Shown here one piece after another: positions 52,793-61,139 of a stretch of DNA of 64,000 bases; the first letter of the stretch is position 1; every line of letters starts with the position of its first letter. Under the pieces are notes generated by a model that was not told the DNA's origin, did no database searches, and saw only the letters and a program-made list of their open reading frames with translations. Made by a program: the position numbers and the translations under genes. Origin of the DNA: Desulfobacteraceae bacterium (GTDB lineage: Bacteria; Desulfobacterota; Desulfobacteria; Desulfobacterales; UBA5852); NCBI GenBank assembly GCA_014237395.1, contig JABZFP010000027.1, positions 24,756 through 88,755 on the forward strand, written 5' to 3'.

Positions 52793-53410
52793 GTGTATCG
52801 AGGAGAACGATTCAATAGCATCAGTCACCTTATCGGTGCGGCAGCGGCACTTGCCGGAACCGCATGCCTGGTTGTGGTCGCCGCGCAGCAAGGGGACCCC
52901 TGGAAGGTTGTGAGCTTCAGCATCTACGGCGCCAGCCTGGTGTTGCTCTATCTTTTTTCAACGCTCTACCACAGCCTGCACGACGCGGGGAAATCCCTTT
53001 TTCAAAAATTCGATCATCTGGCGATTTACCTTCTCATCGCCGGAACCTATACGCCTTTTGCACTGGTCACCCTCAGAGGAACTTGGGGCTGGTTGATTTT
53101 TGGCCTTGTCTGGGGTCTGGCCGTGCTCGGCATTGTTGTGGAAGTCTCGATGCACAGCGGGCGCCGGATTGTCCCGATCATCATCTACCTGGTGATGGGC
53201 TGGCTGATTGTCTTTGCGCTGAAGCCCTTGCTGCATGCCTTGTCGACCCCCGGGTCCGTCTGGCTGATTGCGGGAGGCTTGTTTTACACGTCGGGCTTGT
53301 ACTTCTATGGTCGGGATAAAAAGGTAAGGCATTTCCACGGGATATGGCATTTGTTCGTTCTGGCGGGCAGCCTGTGTCATTACGTCACCATCCTCTGCTA
53401 TGTCGCCTGA
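52793..53410 (+). CDS. hemolysin III/YqfA-family membrane protein
   Basis: A 205-residue protein with seven hydrophobic segments of the HlyIII/PAQR fold. The metal-site residues of the family are visible: Ser and His in YLFSTLYHSLHDAG, Asp and His in KFDHLAIYLLIAGTYTPF, and His-His in HFHGIWHLFVLAGSLCHY. Members are proposed zinc-dependent membrane hydrolases or homeostasis proteins; the hemolysin name is historic. The opening YRGERFNSISHLIGA is typical. It starts at a GTG with only a weak ribosome site, and ATGs upstream are in other frames. The 150 bases before it have no gene. Confidence 0.88.
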   Translation: MYRGERFNSISHLIGAAAALAGTACLVVVAAQQGDPWKVVSFSIYGASLVLLYLFSTLYHSLHDAGKSLFQKFDHLAIYLLIAGTYTPFALVTLRGTWGWLIFGLVWGLAVLGIVVEVSMHSGRRIVPIIIYLVMGWLIVFALKPLLHALSTPGSVWLIAGGLFYTSGLYFYGRDKKVRHFHGIWHLFVLAGSLCHYVTILCYVA

Positions 53411-53458
53411 GCCGGAAGGTGATCCGGTTTTCTTTCAACAGCACAAGGAGGCCGCATC

Positions 53459-54577
53459 ATGTATCCTCATTTGTTTTCGGAAATCCGGGTGGGCGGGCTG
53501 ACCCTCAAGAATCGCCTGACCATGGCGCCGCTGTACCTGGGGTATGCCGGCACCGCAGGGACGGTCAGTGATATGGTTTTGGATCATTACCGTCTCATGG
53601 CCCAGAGCGGCGTGGCCATGGTGGTGGTGGAAAATGCGACCGTGGATTATGCGCAGGGCAGCGGTTCAGCGCGGACCCTGCGTGCCGACACGGGTGACAA
53701 CCTGGCAGGACTGCAACAGTTGGCCCAAGTCATCCGACAGGAAGGTGCCATCGCCTGCCTGCAGATCAATCATGCCGGGCGATTTGCTTTCGCGGCTACG
53801 GAGCCGCTGGCGCCGTCGGCGGTGGAGACCTTCGGCCGGGTTCCCAAAGCCCTGACCAGGGAAGACATCACCGGTATCATCGAAAAATATGCAAACGCGG
53901 CTACGCTGGCGAAAAGCGCCGGGTTCAACCTGGTGGAGCTGCACGGCGGCACCGGGTATCTGCTGGCTCAGTTCCTGTCTCCCCGGACCAACCAGCGCAC
54001 GGACGACTATGGCGGCACACTGGAAAATCGCCAGCGCTTTGCCCTCGAGGTGGTGGCACGGGTCCGGGATGCCGTGGGCGACTTTCCGGTGGGGTATCGC
54101 TTTCTGGCGGATGAATGGCTGCCGGACGGCTTGCATCTGGAGGAATCGAAACCATTCGCCGCAAACCTGGCGCGGGCCGGGGTGGCCTACATTTCCGTCA
54201 TGGGAGGCACGTATGAGTCTTTTGCGCGCCCTGAAGTTGTCGAAAAATCCCAAAAGCCGGGCTACATGCTCGATCTGGCGGCCGCCATCCGCTCCGGAGT
54301 CGATGTGCCGGTGATCGCGGCCGGTCGCCTGGGCCACGCCGATGTTGCGGAAAAAGCCCTTGCCGCAGGCCAAACCGATTTGATCGGTCTGGCGCGCGGG
54401 TTGTGGGCCGACCCCCAATGGACCCGGAAAGTCCAGACCGGACGGGAGGATAATATTATCGCATGCGATCCGGACTGCGGTGAGGCCTGCATGCAGATGG
54501 TGATGAAAGGGCACCCGGCGTTCTGCGTGCGGTGGCCCCCGGAGAAGATGAAAGCCTGGAAAGCCAAATTCGTTTGA
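53459..54577 (+). CDS. old-yellow-enzyme/2,4-dienoyl-CoA-reductase-type NADH:flavin oxidoreductase
   Basis: A 372-residue single-domain FMN enzyme. The OYE barrel motifs are LTLKNRLTMAPLYLGYAGT, then LQINHAGRFA, then AGFNLVELHGGTGYLLAQFLSPRTNQRTDDYGGTLENRQRF (the substrate His/His-like region and the DxYGGS-type loop), and VIAAGRLG near the phosphate site. The C-terminal CDPDCGEACMQMVMKGHPAFC gives a Cx3Cx3Cx11C cluster that probably binds a [4Fe-4S], as in dienoyl-CoA reductases, but the FAD/NADPH domain of those enzymes is missing. It would reduce an activated alkene with electrons from another source. ATG follows AAGGAGGCCGCATC. Confidence 0.88.
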   Translation: MYPHLFSEIRVGGLTLKNRLTMAPLYLGYAGTAGTVSDMVLDHYRLMAQSGVAMVVVENATVDYAQGSGSARTLRADTGDNLAGLQQLAQVIRQEGAIACLQINHAGRFAFAATEPLAPSAVETFGRVPKALTREDITGIIEKYANAATLAKSAGFNLVELHGGTGYLLAQFLSPRTNQRTDDYGGTLENRQRFALEVVARVRDAVGDFPVGYRFLADEWLPDGLHLEESKPFAANLARAGVAYISVMGGTYESFARPEVVEKSQKPGYMLDLAAAIRSGVDVPVIAAGRLGHADVAEKALAAGQTDLIGLARGLWADPQWTRKVQTGREDNIIACDPDCGEACMQMVMKGHPAFCVRWPPEKMKAWKAKFV

Positions 54578-55049
54578 GGATGAAATGGTTGCGCTTGCTC
54601 CTTTTTAGGCGCTTTCTATTCAATTGATTAATCCGCCAATTGACATCGGCCGCCAAATCGGTAAAATGCGGTCTGGGTTTATCCTGCTAAAACAACAACG
54701 GTTCCCTTTTTTGCTAAAAGTCTGAACCCGTATCCTGTCCAAGAAAGCTGGGTGTAGGCGGTTTGAGAGCCCATTTGTTGGGGCGTGCCTTTTGACATCG
54801 CCTTTTCCGATCGGGTGGCGTTCTTGTGGGCTTTCAGCTTCTCTCCGCTTTTTACGTTTGCACCAAACGTTTCACGAACATTTCTTATCCCAGTTTAAAA
54901 CGATTCGCGCGTGACAATATAGCTGATCCTTCAGGCGAATGGCTTTGCGACAGTATGATGGCGCTAAGTGAATAAGCGCTGGGAGGGGCTGCGGCGGCCG
55001 ACGCAGGCGCTTTTCCCATTCGTAACGCACTGACAAAGAAGGAGGTGGT
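54578..55049. other. long upstream region of the CO dehydrogenase cluster
   Basis: 470 bases without a gene. A good sigma-70-like promoter, TTGACA-N16-TAAAAT, lies at 54640-54667, giving a leader of about 375 bases. A 7-bp palindrome ACGTTTG-CAC-CAAACGT lies at 54854-54870 and may be a regulator site. Paired arms around 54767-54835 (GAGCCCA and TGGGCTT) suggest some leader structure. I see no -24/-12 site. Confidence 0.5.
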
Positions 55050-56279
55050 ATGAAACACCTAATCATCGGCAACGGCATTGCCGGCATCAATGCGGCGCAA
55101 GCCATCCGTAACGGCGACGCCGAAGCGGAGATCGTCATGGTGAGTGACGAGCGCTTTCCGCCTTACAGCCGACCCATGATCAGCCAGGTCCTCGATGGCT
55201 CCCAACCCCATGAAAAACTTCCGCTCTATTCCGAGGATATATACAAGGTGCTGCAAGTTAGGCCGGTTTTGGGAGCGCGCGTGACGGATCTTGATGTGGA
55301 TAATCGGTCTGTCCGGCTCGCTGATGATACCCGGATTGATTTCGATCGCCTGTTGATCGCTTCGGGTGCGGATGCCCGAAAACTGCAGGCAGGCGGCCTG
55401 GACCTGGAAAACATTTTTTACATGCGGACCGAAGCGCATGTGCGTCGCCAATTGGCGGGGATCGCCGATGCCAAACAGGGACTGGTTCTGGGGGGCGGTC
55501 TGGTGGGCTTCAAGGCGGCCTATGGCCTGCTGAAGAGGGGTTTGAAGGTGACCATGCTGATCACTTCCGGCTATCCTCTCTCCATGCAAGTGGACGAGGT
55601 CGCCGGCCGGATCATCATGAACGAACTGCTGGCTCATGGATTGACCGTCAAGGTGGGGGTGAGTGTCACCGGGTTTGAAGGCAATGGCCGGGTGGCGCGT
55701 GCCGTGTTGGACAATGGCGAGCCGTTGCCGTGCGACCTGGTCATCATTGGGAAAGGGGTTCGACCCTCGCTGGACTTTATCCCGAGAGACCGCATCGACG
55801 TCGATCTGGGCATCGTCGTCGATGACTTCCTGCAATCGAGTGTGCCCGGCATCTATGCCGCCGGGGATGCCGCCGAGTCGATCGATATTGCCCGGCAGGT
55901 GCGCTGGGTCAACGCGATATGGCCGGAAGCCGCCGCCCAGGGCAGGGTTGCCGGGCAGAACATGGCGGGTCGCCGGGTACGCTATCCGGGCAGCCTCAGC
56001 CGTAACGTCATGCGGGTATATGATCTGGACGTCATGACGGTCGGTTATGCCAACCCCGGAAAGGACGAGGGGTTAAGGCTGGTCAGCACCGGGGGGGAAA
56101 ATCAGGGGTATTATCGCCGCCTGGTTTTTCGCGATGAAATTCTTGTGGGAGCGGTCTTAATCAACGAGATCGAACAGGGCGGTGTGATTAGGGCGCTGAT
56201 CGAGAATCGGACACCTGTCCAGGTTCCGGGAAAAGTCCTGATGTCGCCGAGCTTTAATTTCAGTAAGCTCTTAAAATAG
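55050..56279 (+). CDS. FAD/NAD(P)-dependent oxidoreductase of the CODH cluster
   Basis: A 409-residue flavoprotein of the pyridine-nucleotide-disulfide oxidoreductase fold without a redox disulfide. The FAD-binding GNGIAGINAAQAIR opens the protein, the NAD-binding GGGLVGFKAAYGLLKRGLKVTML lies at about residue 150, and GIYAAGDAAES is the second FAD motif near 270. No Cys-x4-Cys is present, so it transfers hydride between NAD(P) and a one-electron carrier, here the ferredoxin next door. Similar genes accompany CooS in other anaerobes. GGAGGTGGT precedes the ATG. It is the first gene of the CO cluster. Confidence 0.88.
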   Translation: MKHLIIGNGIAGINAAQAIRNGDAEAEIVMVSDERFPPYSRPMISQVLDGSQPHEKLPLYSEDIYKVLQVRPVLGARVTDLDVDNRSVRLADDTRIDFDRLLIASGADARKLQAGGLDLENIFYMRTEAHVRRQLAGIADAKQGLVLGGGLVGFKAAYGLLKRGLKVTMLITSGYPLSMQVDEVAGRIIMNELLAHGLTVKVGVSVTGFEGNGRVARAVLDNGEPLPCDLVIIGKGVRPSLDFIPRDRIDVDLGIVVDDFLQSSVPGIYAAGDAAESIDIARQVRWVNAIWPEAAAQGRVAGQNMAGRRVRYPGSLSRNVMRVYDLDVMTVGYANPGKDEGLRLVSTGGENQGYYRRLVFRDEILVGAVLINEIEQGGVIRALIENRTPVQVPGKVLMSPSFNFSKLLK

Positions 56280-56325
56280 TTAGACGATTGTGTTTGGGAA
56301 ACAGGATTGAAGCAAAGGAGGGGCT

Positions 56326-56925
56326 ATGAAAGAAGTTGTTGTCATTCCCGAAAAATGCGTTGGCTGTATGCAATGCATGCTGGCATGTGCCACGGCCCAT
56401 TCGAAGACGCTGCAGATGTTTACGGCAACGTTGGAGAAGCCCCGGCCGCGACCGCGAGTTCATGTGGGGGCCGGGCGCTACAACGAAGGGTTTCCCAACC
56501 GATGCCGACACTGCGATCCGGCACCCTGCCAGATGGCCTGTCTGACCGGTGCGATTGCCCGGGATCCGGCCGCAGGATCGGTGCTGATCAACCCGGACCG
56601 GTGCATCAATTGTGCTTCCTGCGCTATGGCCTGCCCCTATGGCGTGATCCGGTTTCATGAGGATCCGTTTGCACCCCCGGGGCAGACCGTGGCCGTAAAA
56701 TGCGACAATTGCGGTTCCCGGGTATCGCAGGGGCTGATTCCGGCATGTGTGGAAGTGTGCAAGACCGGCGCCCTGGTTTATGACGAGATGTCCGCGGTGA
56801 TGAAGCAGAAAACCAACCAGGTCGCCCGGTGCATGTCGGCCGGCGCGGGTGAGATCACACTGCCGGACGGCGTGGCCCTGATCAGGGCGGCCAAGCAATC
56901 CCAGCTGTCGGTGGGGACCGATTAG
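56326..56925 (+). CDS. cooF: CooF-like ferredoxin with four [4Fe-4S] sites
   Basis: A 199-residue electron-transfer subunit of the DMSO reductase B/CooF type. Four Cys sets are visible: CVGCMQCMLAC (residues about 12-22), CRHCDPAPCQMAC, CINCASCAMAC and CDNCGSR with CVEVC. Each can complete the others in the usual pattern, so four [4Fe-4S] clusters are predicted. It would take electrons from CooS and pass them to the flavoprotein encoded upstream. ATG follows AAAGGAGGGGCT. Forty-six bases after the flavoprotein; the same operon. Confidence 0.9.
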   Translation: MKEVVVIPEKCVGCMQCMLACATAHSKTLQMFTATLEKPRPRPRVHVGAGRYNEGFPNRCRHCDPAPCQMACLTGAIARDPAAGSVLINPDRCINCASCAMACPYGVIRFHEDPFAPPGQTVAVKCDNCGSRVSQGLIPACVEVCKTGALVYDEMSAVMKQKTNQVARCMSAGAGEITLPDGVALIRAAKQSQLSVGTD

Positions 56926-56978
56926 AGCGATACATCCATTGCATGGAATGGTGCGTTCAACACGATAAGGAGGATACG

Positions 56979-58862
56979 ATGTTTGATCCCAGGGAAACTA
57001 TATCCATCACCGATGATGGCCGTCGATTATTTGAAAAAGCCCATAAGGATAATGTCGAGACCGTGTGGGACCGGCATGAGGCGCAGCAGCCGCAATGCGG
57101 GTTCTGCGATATGGGATTGAGCTGTCGGGTCTGCAACATGGGGCCCTGTCGCGTGGATCCCTTTGGAGAAGGCCCCCAGGCCGGTGTTTGCGGCGCGGAT
57201 GCGGATATCATCGTGGCCCGAAACCTGTGCCGTATGATTGCGGCCGGCGCGGCTTCCCATTCCGACCACGGCCGGGATCTGGTGGAAGTGCTGGAGAGTG
57301 TGGCATCCGGGAAGGCGCCCGGATATAAAATCAGGGATGAGGCCAAACTGAGACGCGTGGCCGCCGAGTATGGCGTTGCCGTTGAAGACCGGGACGCCCT
57401 GGTTATTGCAGGCGACCTGGCGCAGGCCATGATGGAAGATTACGGCATGCGGCAGAAGAAAATCACGCTTGTCAGTCGGGCGCCGGCCAAACGGCAGGCC
57501 GTGTGGGAAAAGGCCGGGATCACCCCGCGGGGGATCGACCGCGAGACCTCGGAAATGATGCACCGGACCCACATGGGGGTCGACAACAATTGGGTGACCC
57601 TTCTGGTCCAGGCCCTGCGCAATGCGTTGTCCGATGGCTGGGGCGGGTCCATGATTGCGACGGAAGTGTCGGATATCCTGTTTGGCGTGCCGTCCCCCAA
57701 GCCGACCATGGTCAATGCGGGCGTGTTGAAAAAGGACCAGGTCAATATCGTCGTGCATGGACACAATCCCGTGGTGTCGGAAATGGTGTCCAAAGCCTGT
57801 ATATCAAAAGAAATGCTCGATCTGGCCAAAGCGAAGGGTGCGACGGGCATCAATCTGGCCGGTGTGTGCTGTACCGGCAACGAGCTGCTCATGCGGCGGG
57901 GGATTGGCATGGCGGGCAACCATCTGATGACGGAGTTGATTTTGGGTACCGGTGCCGTCGACATGATGATTGTGGATTATCAGTGCATCATGCCGTCTAT
58001 CGGTAAAGTGGCCGAATGCTATCACACCAAAATGATCAGCACCAGTGACAAGGCCCAGTTTCCGGGCATGGAACACCACGAGTTCCACCCGGACAATGCC
58101 GAAGAAAAGGCATTTGACCTGCTGAAAATGGCCATTGAAAACTTTCCCAATCGTAAAGAGGTCTATATCCCGGTGGAGCCCCAGGAGGCGGTCGGGGGCT
58201 TTTCCATCGAGACCATCGTCGGGGCGCTGGGCGGTACGCCCGATCCGCTGATCGATGTCATCAAAGCCGGCAAAATCAGGGGGGCGGTGGGCATCGTGGG
58301 GTGCAACAACCCCAAGATCAAACATGACTACGCCAATGTGACCCTGACGCGCCGACTGATAGAAAACGATATCCTGGTGGTGGACACCGGGTGCGTGGCC
58401 ATCGCCAATGCCAAGGCCGGGTTCAAAGTGCCGGCGGCCATCGAGATGGCCGGACCGGGTCTGAAAGAGGTTTGCGGGTCGCTGGGCATACCCCCGGTCC
58501 TTCATCTGGGCAGCTGTGTGGACAATGTCCGTATCCTGATGCTTGTGACGGCGTTAGCCAATGCGCTGGGGGTCGATATCAGCGACCTGCCCGTGGCGGG
58601 CTCCGCACCAGAATGGTATTCGGAAAAGGCGGTGACTATCGGCGTCTACTGCGTTGCCTCGGGGGTTACCACCCACCTGGGCCCCATGCCGCCGATCACC
58701 GGAAGCATGAACGTGGTCAAGCTGCTCACTGAGGGGCTGGAAGATGTGGTAGGGGCAACCTTTGCGGTGGAGCCCGATCCGGAAAAAGCGGCCGTTTTTC
58801 TTAGGAAGCATATCGAGAAGAAGAGAAAGGCACTGGGTTTGGATGCGAGGAGCGTTTCTTAG
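56979..58862 (+). CDS. cooS: Ni-dependent carbon monoxide dehydrogenase, CooS
   Basis: A 627-residue homodimeric enzyme that interconverts CO and CO2. B-cluster Cys49, Cys52, Cys57 and Cys71 are in SCRVCNMGPC and VCGA. The D-cluster ligands are Cys40 and Cys43, a CX2C pair. The NiFe C-cluster ligands are all visible: His in VHGHNPVVSE, Cys in GVCCTGNEL, VDYQCIMPS, GIVGCNNPK, VDTGCVAI and HLGSCVDN. Acetyl-CoA synthase-type partners and the CooC Ni-insertion protein are not in the window. ATG follows AAGGAGGATACG. With the flavoprotein and ferredoxin it could produce NAD(P)H from CO. Confidence 0.97.
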   Translation: MFDPRETISITDDGRRLFEKAHKDNVETVWDRHEAQQPQCGFCDMGLSCRVCNMGPCRVDPFGEGPQAGVCGADADIIVARNLCRMIAAGAASHSDHGRDLVEVLESVASGKAPGYKIRDEAKLRRVAAEYGVAVEDRDALVIAGDLAQAMMEDYGMRQKKITLVSRAPAKRQAVWEKAGITPRGIDRETSEMMHRTHMGVDNNWVTLLVQALRNALSDGWGGSMIATEVSDILFGVPSPKPTMVNAGVLKKDQVNIVVHGHNPVVSEMVSKACISKEMLDLAKAKGATGINLAGVCCTGNELLMRRGIGMAGNHLMTELILGTGAVDMMIVDYQCIMPSIGKVAECYHTKMISTSDKAQFPGMEHHEFHPDNAEEKAFDLLKMAIENFPNRKEVYIPVEPQEAVGGFSIETIVGALGGTPDPLIDVIKAGKIRGAVGIVGCNNPKIKHDYANVTLTRRLIENDILVVDTGCVAIANAKAGFKVPAAIEMAGPGLKEVCGSLGIPPVLHLGSCVDNVRILMLVTALANALGVDISDLPVAGSAPEWYSEKAVTIGVYCVASGVTTHLGPMPPITGSMNVVKLLTEGLEDVVGATFAVEPDPEKAAVFLRKHIEKKRKALGLDARSVS

Positions 58863-58937
58863 AATTTTGATCTGATGCATCAAGCTAAGGAAAGATTACT
58901 CAAAAGCTATTTGTTCCCACCGATGCTTTTAGGGTGT

Positions 58938-59117
58938 GTTACTTTTCTTCCGCGTGGAAGAAAAGTAACCAAAAGAAGACGCCCTGTCACGAGCCCTCCG
59001 GGTTCGCCTGAGCGTTGAATCTGCACCCGGACGCGCCGAAACTCGCCCCGCTTTCAGCGGGGTTCAAACAGTCGCCGCGTCTCTTCGGCCGCAGATCCAT
59101 CGCTCAGGCCTCGTGAC
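58938..59117. repeat. compact palindromic non-coding repeat
   Basis: Two structured parts. First, a perfect 14-bp hairpin GTTACTTTTCTTCC-GCGT-GGAAGAAAAGTAAC (58938-58969). Second, a nested structure at 58986-59117: an outer GTCACGAG / CTCGTGAC, then GCCTGAGCG / CGCTCAGGC, then a central CCCCGC-TTTCA-GCGGGG. I have seen sequences like the first hairpin, followed by CAAAAGAAG, dispersed in many proteobacterial genomes. It is a repeat and/or structured RNA, not a gene. It fills the convergent gap after cooS, and the rest of 58863-59239 is empty. Confidence 0.75.
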
Positions 59118-59239
59118 AAATGGGATATCTTATCCCCCTTTGGTCCCATTCGCAAATAGGCCCTGAGCATTTTCCAATACAAACGCTTTTCAATGCGAAG
59201 GACTATAAGTCTTCTCATAATACTTTTTTGAGAAGACTT

Positions 59240-60229
59240 CTACACCGTTACCACGATCTTGCCCTTCTGTTGATTGGACTCCATGTAGCGGTGGGCGTCG
59301 ACAATCTCATCCAGCGTAAACGTGCGGTCGATCACCGGTTTGAGAGCGCCGGAGGTCAGGCCGGCGGTGACGAATTGCTTGCCGGCCGCCATCAGGTCGG
59401 GCTTTTGCACGATCTCGAACAGGACGTAGCCGCGCACGCTCAGCCCCTTGCCCAGGGCGTCGATGAGAGGGAAGGGGGTCGGCTGCCCGGAAAGCAGGCC
59501 GTACTCAAAGATGGTGGCGCCGGGGGCGGCGGCACGGGCCAGTTTTTCCAGGAAGGGTCCCGCCACGGGGTCGAACACCAGGTTGGCACCTTTGCCGGTC
59601 CCAATCCTTTTCATCTGTTCGGCCATGTCCTCTTCATCGGTCACGATCACATGGTCGGCGCCGGCTTCCCGCAGGAAGTCCTTCTTGTCCGGGCCCCGGG
59701 TGGTGGCCACCGCCAAAGCGCCCACGGATTTGACGATCTGGATGGCGGCCAGCCCCACGCTGCTGCTGGCGGCGGTGATCAGCACCGTCTGTTCCGGCTG
59801 CAGCTTGCCAAGGGCGATCAGTGCCCCGTAGGCAGTCATGTAGGGCATCCAGATGGCGGCCGCCGCTTCCGCCGATAGGGTGTCGGGGTAGGGCGCGGCG
59901 GCAAAGGCCGGCACAACGGCGCTTTCGCCATAGACGCCATATTGGCGCATGGAAAAGGCGGGAATCGTGCTGACCCGGTCGCCCACTTTGATATCTTGGA
60001 CATCGGCGCCCACGGCGTCCACCACGCCGGCGGCTTCATACCCGATGCGCGACGGCAACTCCGGGGCTTCCAGATAGATGCCCTGGCGAAAGAGCACTTC
60101 GGCGCGGTTGAGCCCGATGGCCTTCACCTTCAAGCGCACCTCGCCGGCACCAGGTTCGACCAGTGGTGCTTCTTCCAGTTTGAGAACATCGGCCTCGCCG
60201 GTTTCATGGAAACGGACAATTCGGGGCAT
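59240..60229 (-). CDS. quinone-oxidoreductase-like medium-chain dehydrogenase
   Basis: A 329-residue zinc-free MDR enzyme of the quinone oxidoreductase/zeta-crystallin group. The opening MPRIVRFHETGEADVLKLEE, PELPSRIGYEAAGVVDAVG (with Arg-Ile-Gly-Tyr in place of the zinc-binding GHE) and VLITAASSSVGLAAIQIVKS (NADPH-binding) are typical; TRGPDKKDFLREAGADHVI follows. No structural zinc cysteines. It reduces quinones or activated alkenes with NADPH. The ATG follows CATGGAGGTAAAC. It is read away from the OsmC-like gene's 3' end and may be in one operon with it, 48 bases apart. Confidence 0.9.
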   Translation of the reverse strand: MPRIVRFHETGEADVLKLEEAPLVEPGAGEVRLKVKAIGLNRAEVLFRQGIYLEAPELPSRIGYEAAGVVDAVGADVQDIKVGDRVSTIPAFSMRQYGVYGESAVVPAFAAAPYPDTLSAEAAAAIWMPYMTAYGALIALGKLQPEQTVLITAASSSVGLAAIQIVKSVGALAVATTRGPDKKDFLREAGADHVIVTDEEDMAEQMKRIGTGKGANLVFDPVAGPFLEKLARAAAPGATIFEYGLLSGQPTPFPLIDALGKGLSVRGYVLFEIVQKPDLMAAGKQFVTAGLTSGALKPVIDRTFTLDEIVDAHRYMESNQQKGKIVVTV

Positions 60230-60277
60230 GTTTACCTCCATGGGAAAAAATCAAAAAACGAACGATCAAACTTCGGT

Positions 60278-60742
60278 CTATCGATCGGTCATTTCCAACG
60301 TATGCGTAATGTCGATACAACCGATAACGCTCTGGGCGGCCGGGCACCCCGGCAGGTAGGTCTTGAAGCATGCCTGTGCCTCATCACGTTTGTCGGATGC
60401 TAATTGCAGGGTGTAGCGAACGGCAATACGGGTGATTTTAAGGACGCCGTCCACGGCTTCGATATCGCCGCTGACATCGGCCCGAAAGCGTTCGGCCGGG
60501 GTGGGAATCCGTTTTTTTGCCAGCATCGCGGCAAAGGTTCCCATCATTCAACCGCCCACTGCGCCCACGACATGATCCAGGGTGGCGGCGTGCTCTTCCT
60601 CGGGATCGATCTTGTAGAAGCCTTTGATGCCCCCATGCACGCCGTAATACACGGGCTGATCAAATCCCTTGATCACGGCTTTGCGGGTGGGACCTTTGAC
60701 CCTTGAAATCGTTATTTCGGACTGATGGATGATATCGCCCAT
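60278..60742 (-). CDS. OsmC-like selenoprotein candidate (in-frame UGA)
   Basis: Read through one in-frame TGA (60550-60548), this is a 154-residue OsmC/Ohr-type protein. The TGA falls at residue 65, after HAATLDHVVGAVGG, where OsmC proteins have the peroxidatic Cys. The family continues with MMGTFAAMLAKKR and the second conserved Cys133 in LPGCPAAQS. The coding frame is kept on both sides. A stem-loop (60542-60503) begins five bases after the TGA and has a G-initial loop about 23 bases downstream, which fits the bacterial SECIS rules. It would be a selenium-dependent peroxidase or thiol enzyme. ATG follows GAGGAGGCAGCCC. Confidence 0.82.
60503..60542 (-). promoter_or_regulatory. bacterial SECIS-like hairpin
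   Basis: On the minus strand GGGAACC-TTTGCC, loop GCGATGCT, GGCAAA, then GG-A-TTCCC form a two-part stem (a perfect 6 bp above a 7-bp lower stem with one bulged A; four or five unpaired bases on the 3' side between them). It starts five bases after the UGA. The apex is 21-28 bases downstream of it, inside the 16-37-base window of known bacterial SECIS elements. Confidence 0.75.
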
Positions 60743-60795
60743 GGGCTGCCTCCTCATAAGGTGTAATGATGGGTAACATCGGAATGAATGACGAT

Positions 60796-60833
60796 TAAAA
60801 AACCCCAGAGCCGCTATGGCCGGCCCCGGGGTT
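60796..60833 (-). terminator. intrinsic terminator
   Basis: On the minus strand AACCCC-GG-GGCCGG-... ends in CTGGGGTT followed by TTTT, giving a stem of AACCCC with GGGGTT and an inner GCCG with CGGC. It follows the 62-residue gene by about 60 bases and precedes the OsmC-like gene. Confidence 0.7.
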
Positions 60834-60894
60834 GTCGTTGCGGTCCAGTGCACGGATTATGGAAAACCGGCACCGCTATTCCCGTCGGGGCGCG

Positions 60895-61083
60895 CTATAC
60901 GCGTCCGCCCCAGACCGCCGGCTGTTCCTTGCGGTCCTTGGTCCAGGAGGGGCTGTTCGGACTGGGCGAATTGTGGGCCACCGATTTTATCGCTTCCTGA
61001 CGCTCTTCCTCGCCTTCGCGAACCCGATCGCGGCATTCGCCTTCACATTTGCCAGTAATATCTCTCGAAGGTATGGATGTCAT
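60895..61083 (-). CDS. 62-residue hydrophilic miniprotein
   Basis: A short gene with a strong ribosome site (AAGGAGACATACC, directly before the ATG). The protein is polar and charged (MTSIPSRDITGKCEGECRDRVREGEEERQEAIKS) with a CEGEC motif near the N-terminus, and has no signal peptide. Its own terminator follows. The Cys-x3-Cys pair could bind a metal. No family recognised. The opposite-strand frames in the same place have no ribosome sites and are rejected. The palindrome ATGGTTATAACCAT at 61140-61153 lies 57 bases upstream and may be its operator. Confidence 0.6.
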   Translation of the reverse strand: MTSIPSRDITGKCEGECRDRVREGEEERQEAIKSVAHNSPSPNSPSWTKDRKEQPAVWGGRV

Positions 61084-61139
61084 GGTATGTCTCCTTGTGG
61101 TTTATTTTCTGCAGGCATTCTTGCGGAATGCGCAAGCAG

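Noticed and set aside
58938..59117. A CRISPR array
   Set aside because: The repeats are inverted and nested, not evenly spaced direct repeats, and no cas genes are present.
60548..60853. A 101-residue protein ending at the TGA, with a separate 89-residue protein after it
   Set aside because: The two halves are contiguous in frame and only together make an OsmC domain; the second half has no ribosome site of its own.
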